Source: JBGTFE01 sp036403235 (GTDB lineage Bacteria > Acidobacteriota > Blastocatellia > Pyrinomonadales > Pyrinomonadaceae). Taken from it: a DNA stretch of 47,116 bases. The stretch spans positions 1 to 47,116 of the forward strand of contig DASWRI010000012.1 in assembly GCA_036403235.1 (NCBI GenBank). Direction: 5' to 3'. A program made the translations under genes and the position numbers. Under the pieces are notes generated by a model. That model searched no databases. It was not told where the DNA came from and saw only the letters and a list, made by a program, of their open reading frames with translations. Positions 43,564 to 47,116 of this stretch are shown here, in pieces; positions within the stretch are counted from its first letter, which is position 1; each line of letters starts with the position of its first letter.

Positions 43564-45918
43564 TCAGATTAATTCTTCATTGATTAACTTTTCCGAAATA
43601 GCATCCTGTATTACCCGGCTTGCATCACTTCCTCTCGGATTAATTAAAATAAGCTGATAGCGGGCTCTGGTAAAGGATAAATATATTTCTCGTAAAGCCT
43701 GTTGCTCCAAAGCCGCCGACAGTCCGCCGTGAGCCACTTGGCGCGGAATCAATCCTCTTTCAAGCCCGATACAAATGACTGCATCAAACTCCTGTCCGCC
43801 GACGTTGTCGGGGCGGGTTAAAACCACTATAGGTTTCTGCGGGTCAATTAATTCGCCGCGCTTTGATTGTATAAATAAGGGAATATTAAGCTCTTTGGAT
43901 AGTTGATGTTTGATTTCATCCCAATATTTTTCCACCATAACGATGATAGCGATTTGTCTGATATTTTTGCTTCTTAATAACCTGACCTCTTTTACGATTG
44001 ATTTTGCGAACGTAGCTGATTCCCCTCGAACTATCAAACGCGGCTTCTCTGCCAGAGGATGATTATCCGGAACCAGCGTTACGGTATCGGACGTAAAGTC
44101 AGGAAACTCGGCAGTGAAAAGATCTACGGTACGCTGGATTATAAAGAAAGCCAGTTTGAGAATATCTTTCGTGCACCTATGCACGCTTCGTAAATTTTGA
44201 TTCGATATATTTTCGATGCCGAGTCGACCAAAACCGGAAGATATATTGCCCCGCAAATCTTGTGCTAAATCAAGTGCTAAAGCAATTGGAAGATGATTAC
44301 TGTCGCCTTTGGTCAGAAAGTGAAAAAGCGACCTCTCGTTTTCGTTGAAAAGCTGAGTTTCATCCACAAACACAAAATCATAGCCTTTAATCTTCCGCTG
44401 CATTTCCCAGAGCGGCGTATTAAGGGTTCCCAGCAAAGAAATTGCAACATCGTCAGAATCAAGAACTTGATATACTTCAAACACTTCATGACGATACATT
44501 TCAAAAATATCAAAAACTATTTCCCTCTCGCGGATAGACAGCAAAGCATGAAATCTACTGAGCGGTTTTTCGGATTGCGTATATCGTTTTCGATCGTCAA
44601 TCAGAGCACGTCCTTTTATCGTAACGCCAATCTCATTGCAAATTAACTCAATCAAACTGGTAAACGATTCGTTCTTATCAACAAACTGGCGTAATATGGG
44701 GCATATATTGTTTCCATCTTTTTGTTCAAGAATTATTTCCCTTTTTTCAAGAAAAATTTCTTCCGTAAACCGCATAACTTCATCGCGTTGAAAGATTTTG
44801 GTGTTGTTCGCATCTTTATCAATTACGCTGTTGGCAGGAATACTAAGCATATCCTGACAAAATCCAAAGAGAGTATTTATGTCAAGAAATTGCTCCGCTC
44901 TGGATTTGAGAAACTCATCCGCGCCCAATGTGAGAAATCGCTGCTCGACCGTGTTTGCCATTTCCATATTGTGAACAACGTAAAGCGACCGAAGATTTTC
45001 TTTGTTCTCTTTTGCCTGACGCAGGCGCTGCATTGCCAGCAATTGCATCGTCAGAGTTTTGCCCGAACCGGCCGTTCCGGTAATTCTGATGGGTTGTTTG
45101 AGAATGACATCACTATTTATTATAAAACGTTGCTCCTGAGTAAGCGGACTGTTTTCAGTAAGCCATTTATCGTAGTTCCAGTTAACCGTGGAATAAACAT
45201 CCGCCGACTGTTGCGGAGAACTAAGCTCCGGCATTTTTTGTATAGGAATGCCGTCAGACTGCTTAGTGGTTTCCGAAAGAAATTGTTCTCGCAAATCTTT
45301 AAATAATGAACTATCGATAGCCGGGCGTTTTTTCGATAAAGTCAGAAGATTGTTGGCAGATTCGAGAAGAACTTGCATTTGATTACCTGCATCCTGAGCT
45401 AATCTTTTGAGGTCATCAAAATCTGTGCCTCCCCACGGGCCTACACAAACAAGGCTTCGGGCTTCGTATGTAGCCAGCCTGATTGTATCTTCAACATACC
45501 CGATGCTGTATTGACGAGCTTCCCCCCTACCCGATAAACAAGAATGCGCATTTCCTCCAAGAGATCTGTGAATAAAACGGTCGTCGGGAAGCAGCAGACC
45601 TTGTAATCGCAGGTTAATGATTAAAAGACATCTTTCAAGCACCTCCTCAAGAATCTCTTCAACAGCGAGCAGACCGTGCTGCTTGCTCAGCGATACAAAT
45701 CCCCACTCTTCATATCCGCTGGCAGAAAGATAATCAGTATTCCATAAACAGAGAACCGTTGACTCGTAGGCCGCTATGCGCAGGGCTCCGATTGATAAAA
45801 TACATTCCTTTAATTTGTCTGCTTCAATTAGACCTTTAATTTCCTGACTAATTGCGTTTCGGTGCGAGCTGTTCAGCAGCCATTCGGCAGTTTTTTGCGT
45901 TATTCCCAGATATTTCAT
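43564..45918 (-). CDS. UvrD-like superfamily 1 helicase with unusual N-terminus
   Basis: This protein has 784 residues. Residues 1-260 are of no family I recognise (they include GGNAHSCLSGRGEARQYSIG and YEARSLVCVGPWGG). From about 265 an SF1A helicase core follows: LTQEQRFIINS (Q-motif-like), GTAGSGKT near 280 (Walker A), FVFVDETQ near 516 (Walker B with DETQ), QNLRSVHRC (motif IV-like), VGGQEFDAVICIGLERG near 710 (motif V) and YLSFTRARYQLILI near 750 (motif VI). It should use ATP to move on DNA. The start overlaps the stop of the upstream gene as ATGA, so the two products are made together. The gene is visibly AT-richer than the first half of the window. No nuclease motif is seen. Confidence 0.85.
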   Translation of the reverse strand: MKYLGITQKTAEWLLNSSHRNAISQEIKGLIEADKLKECILSIGALRIAAYESTVLCLWNTDYLSASGYEEWGFVSLSKQHGLLAVEEILEEVLERCLLIINLRLQGLLLPDDRFIHRSLGGNAHSCLSGRGEARQYSIGYVEDTIRLATYEARSLVCVGPWGGTDFDDLKRLAQDAGNQMQVLLESANNLLTLSKKRPAIDSSLFKDLREQFLSETTKQSDGIPIQKMPELSSPQQSADVYSTVNWNYDKWLTENSPLTQEQRFIINSDVILKQPIRITGTAGSGKTLTMQLLAMQRLRQAKENKENLRSLYVVHNMEMANTVEQRFLTLGADEFLKSRAEQFLDINTLFGFCQDMLSIPANSVIDKDANNTKIFQRDEVMRFTEEIFLEKREIILEQKDGNNICPILRQFVDKNESFTSLIELICNEIGVTIKGRALIDDRKRYTQSEKPLSRFHALLSIREREIVFDIFEMYRHEVFEVYQVLDSDDVAISLLGTLNTPLWEMQRKIKGYDFVFVDETQLFNENERSLFHFLTKGDSNHLPIALALDLAQDLRGNISSGFGRLGIENISNQNLRSVHRCTKDILKLAFFIIQRTVDLFTAEFPDFTSDTVTLVPDNHPLAEKPRLIVRGESATFAKSIVKEVRLLRSKNIRQIAIIVMVEKYWDEIKHQLSKELNIPLFIQSKRGELIDPQKPIVVLTRPDNVGGQEFDAVICIGLERGLIPRQVAHGGLSAALEQQALREIYLSFTRARYQLILINPRGSDASRVIQDAISEKLINEELI

Positions 45919-46799
45919 TCAGATGAGCCTCCAAGCGATAAATAAACCCGCGATATCGAATCACTGGTAAAATCGGGCGATCCTAATCTACTAAACAAAT
46001 TTACAAAACGAACCAGCATATCATGAAGAAATTGCTCGTTAATCTGTAAACCTTTTAACGGTCTTTCAGCGCCGAAATTTGATATAAAAGGGACTTTGAG
46101 AGCTAATTTGCCAATCTCGTTTTCCCAGTCATCAGGTCTTGCTCTTTGAGCATATTCAAATACCTCTAGCGGCGCCGTTAAAGGATATCTGAAAAGAACT
46201 AAAGACGGGTCGTTTATAATCGACCACATTTTATTTTGTTCATCCGCCGGAATAAAATGAATTTCATTGCTAAAAGAATTCCGAATAACCTTGTAAATTA
46301 ATTCTTTAAAGTTGTTCTTGCCAAAAAAATGTTCTAATTCTGAAATATTCGCCGATTCATCATTACTGGAAACTATCTTCTCCAGGTGCAATATCCCGTT
46401 TAAACAACGGCGCGAAGAGGCTTCAAGCTTTTTATCGTCCAGGACAGATTCAAATGCCCGTCTGAGGATGTTTATTCCGTCATTTTCCGGCAAAACTCCG
46501 GAGGGTAAACACTCACGCAAATTTTGCAGCTTGAGACTATCTAACAAATTAGTAAATTGACGGCGTACCTCAGGGTAAAACGCTCTGGTAGACAGCCACT
46601 GAGAAATGGAAAGTACCGGAAGATAGGTCAAAGTGTCGGCCTTTTCATTTGCTAAATCACAAGCAGGCGTAATGATTACGCCCGGAACGTGTGAAATTTT
46701 AAGCAGCCCGTGTGTCGGAAGATTTGACCAGACGTCACCCGTATTATGATTGAGAGTTACGTTTGTATTATAAAAGCGACGAATTGATGTGTAGGACAT
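45915..46799 (-). CDS. Unknown protein with CDL motif, first gene of the helicase operon
   Basis: This protein of 294 residues has no signal peptide or membrane helix. The N-terminus reads GDVWSNLPTHG and GVIITPACDLANEKADTLTY, a pattern with a conserved-looking Cys-Asp-Leu whose role I cannot name. The middle is helical with many charges. The end has LHDMLVRFVNLFSRLGSPDF. It overlaps the helicase by 4 bases (ATGA), and a clear promoter lies upstream. By context it is the partner of the helicase, possibly a sensor, adaptor or effector. Function is not shown by the sequence. Confidence 0.72.
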   Translation of the reverse strand: MSYTSIRRFYNTNVTLNHNTGDVWSNLPTHGLLKISHVPGVIITPACDLANEKADTLTYLPVLSISQWLSTRAFYPEVRRQFTNLLDSLKLQNLRECLPSGVLPENDGINILRRAFESVLDDKKLEASSRRCLNGILHLEKIVSSNDESANISELEHFFGKNNFKELIYKVIRNSFSNEIHFIPADEQNKMWSIINDPSLVLFRYPLTAPLEVFEYAQRARPDDWENEIGKLALKVPFISNFGAERPLKGLQINEQFLHDMLVRFVNLFSRLGSPDFTSDSISRVYLSLGGSSE

Positions 46800-46852
46800 T
46801 AATTTAAATTAAAATCATGATTCTTAACTACAAAGGCTTCGCGGTATTATGA

Positions 46853-46882
46853 TTTATACATTTTCGCCTTCTAAAATGTCAA
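46853..46882 (-). promoter_or_regulatory. Sigma-70-like promoter of the helicase operon
   Basis: On the minus strand TTGACA (46877-46882) and TATAAA (46853-46858) are 18 bases apart, about 54 bases before the ATG at 46799. Confidence 0.65.
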
Positions 46883-47116
46883 CTTAACATCGCATTTCAA
46901 ATTATGTTTATTAAAATTCTTCGTCACGTCTATTATGGATTTGTCCGGATAAAAGCGAATTGAGAATTGATACATAATTAAAGCATCTTGATTTAAAGAA
47001 CTTTACAAAACAGTGAATTTACGGAAAAATTTTAATTCGCGAAATTTTGCCGGTCGGGCTTTATTTAGATAATCCTTTTTGGTTAAACTAGATGAACGCC
47101 GGACACGCTAAAATTG
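46883..47116. other. Non-coding window end
   Basis: AT-rich sequence without a supported gene. An ATG at 47092 on the plus strand opens a frame that runs off the edge after 8 codons; this is too short to judge. Confidence 0.4.

Overview
The window looks like a chromosomal segment of an Acidobacteriota bacterium, most likely near the class Blastocatellia. This is an inference from gene content: DUF4331, DUF4394 plus FG-GAP, DUF2277, tryptophan 2,3-dioxygenase, selA, and a pilB-pilT-pilC set. It also rests on moderate G+C and on intergenic spaces filled with long palindromes. No rRNA or tRNA gene was recognised, so the taxonomy is not firm.

Positions 1-24400 read as ordinary chromosome. On the minus strand are a NicO/TauE-like metal transporter (cut by the window edge), a TPR lipoprotein, a secreted DUF4331 protein and a DUF4394/FG-GAP protein. 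lepA (EF-4) follows on the plus strand, then an exact 21-bp-period tandem array of 12 units and a DUF2277 protein. Next, on the minus strand, are a secreted esterase, a 5'-nucleotidase, and a hicB-hicA-kynA run joined by two ATGA overlaps. A cold-shock gene with a strong promoter and a long leader is followed by selA and serC, which converge across a 121-bp palindrome. A secreted TPR protein then precedes the type IV pilus operon pilB-(basic secreted protein)-pilT-pilC, which has a switch-like palindrome before pilT.

Positions 24400-47116 are accessory. A decayed IS1-family transposase remnant and about 0.8 kb of AT-rich non-coding DNA lead into a Tc (ABC) toxin locus. This holds a natural TcB-TcC fusion of 2553 residues, a small gene overlapping its stop codon by ATGA, and a 3129-residue TcA. 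TcA would form the pentameric translocation channel. The TcB/TcC part would form the Rhs cocoon that releases the C-terminal toxin domain into the channel. The overlapping small gene sits where Rhs and polymorphic antibacterial toxins keep their immunity gene, which is not expected for a purely anti-eukaryotic Tc toxin.

Beyond a terminator, a minus-strand two-gene operon encodes an unrecognised 294-residue protein and a 784-residue UvrD-like superfamily 1 helicase with a long unrecognised N-terminus. The two genes overlap by ATGA and share one clear promoter. This is a candidate defence system by architecture only.

The most interesting items are the Tc locus with its immunity-like gene, the helicase pair, the 21-bp array, and the palindromes that occupy many gene junctions.
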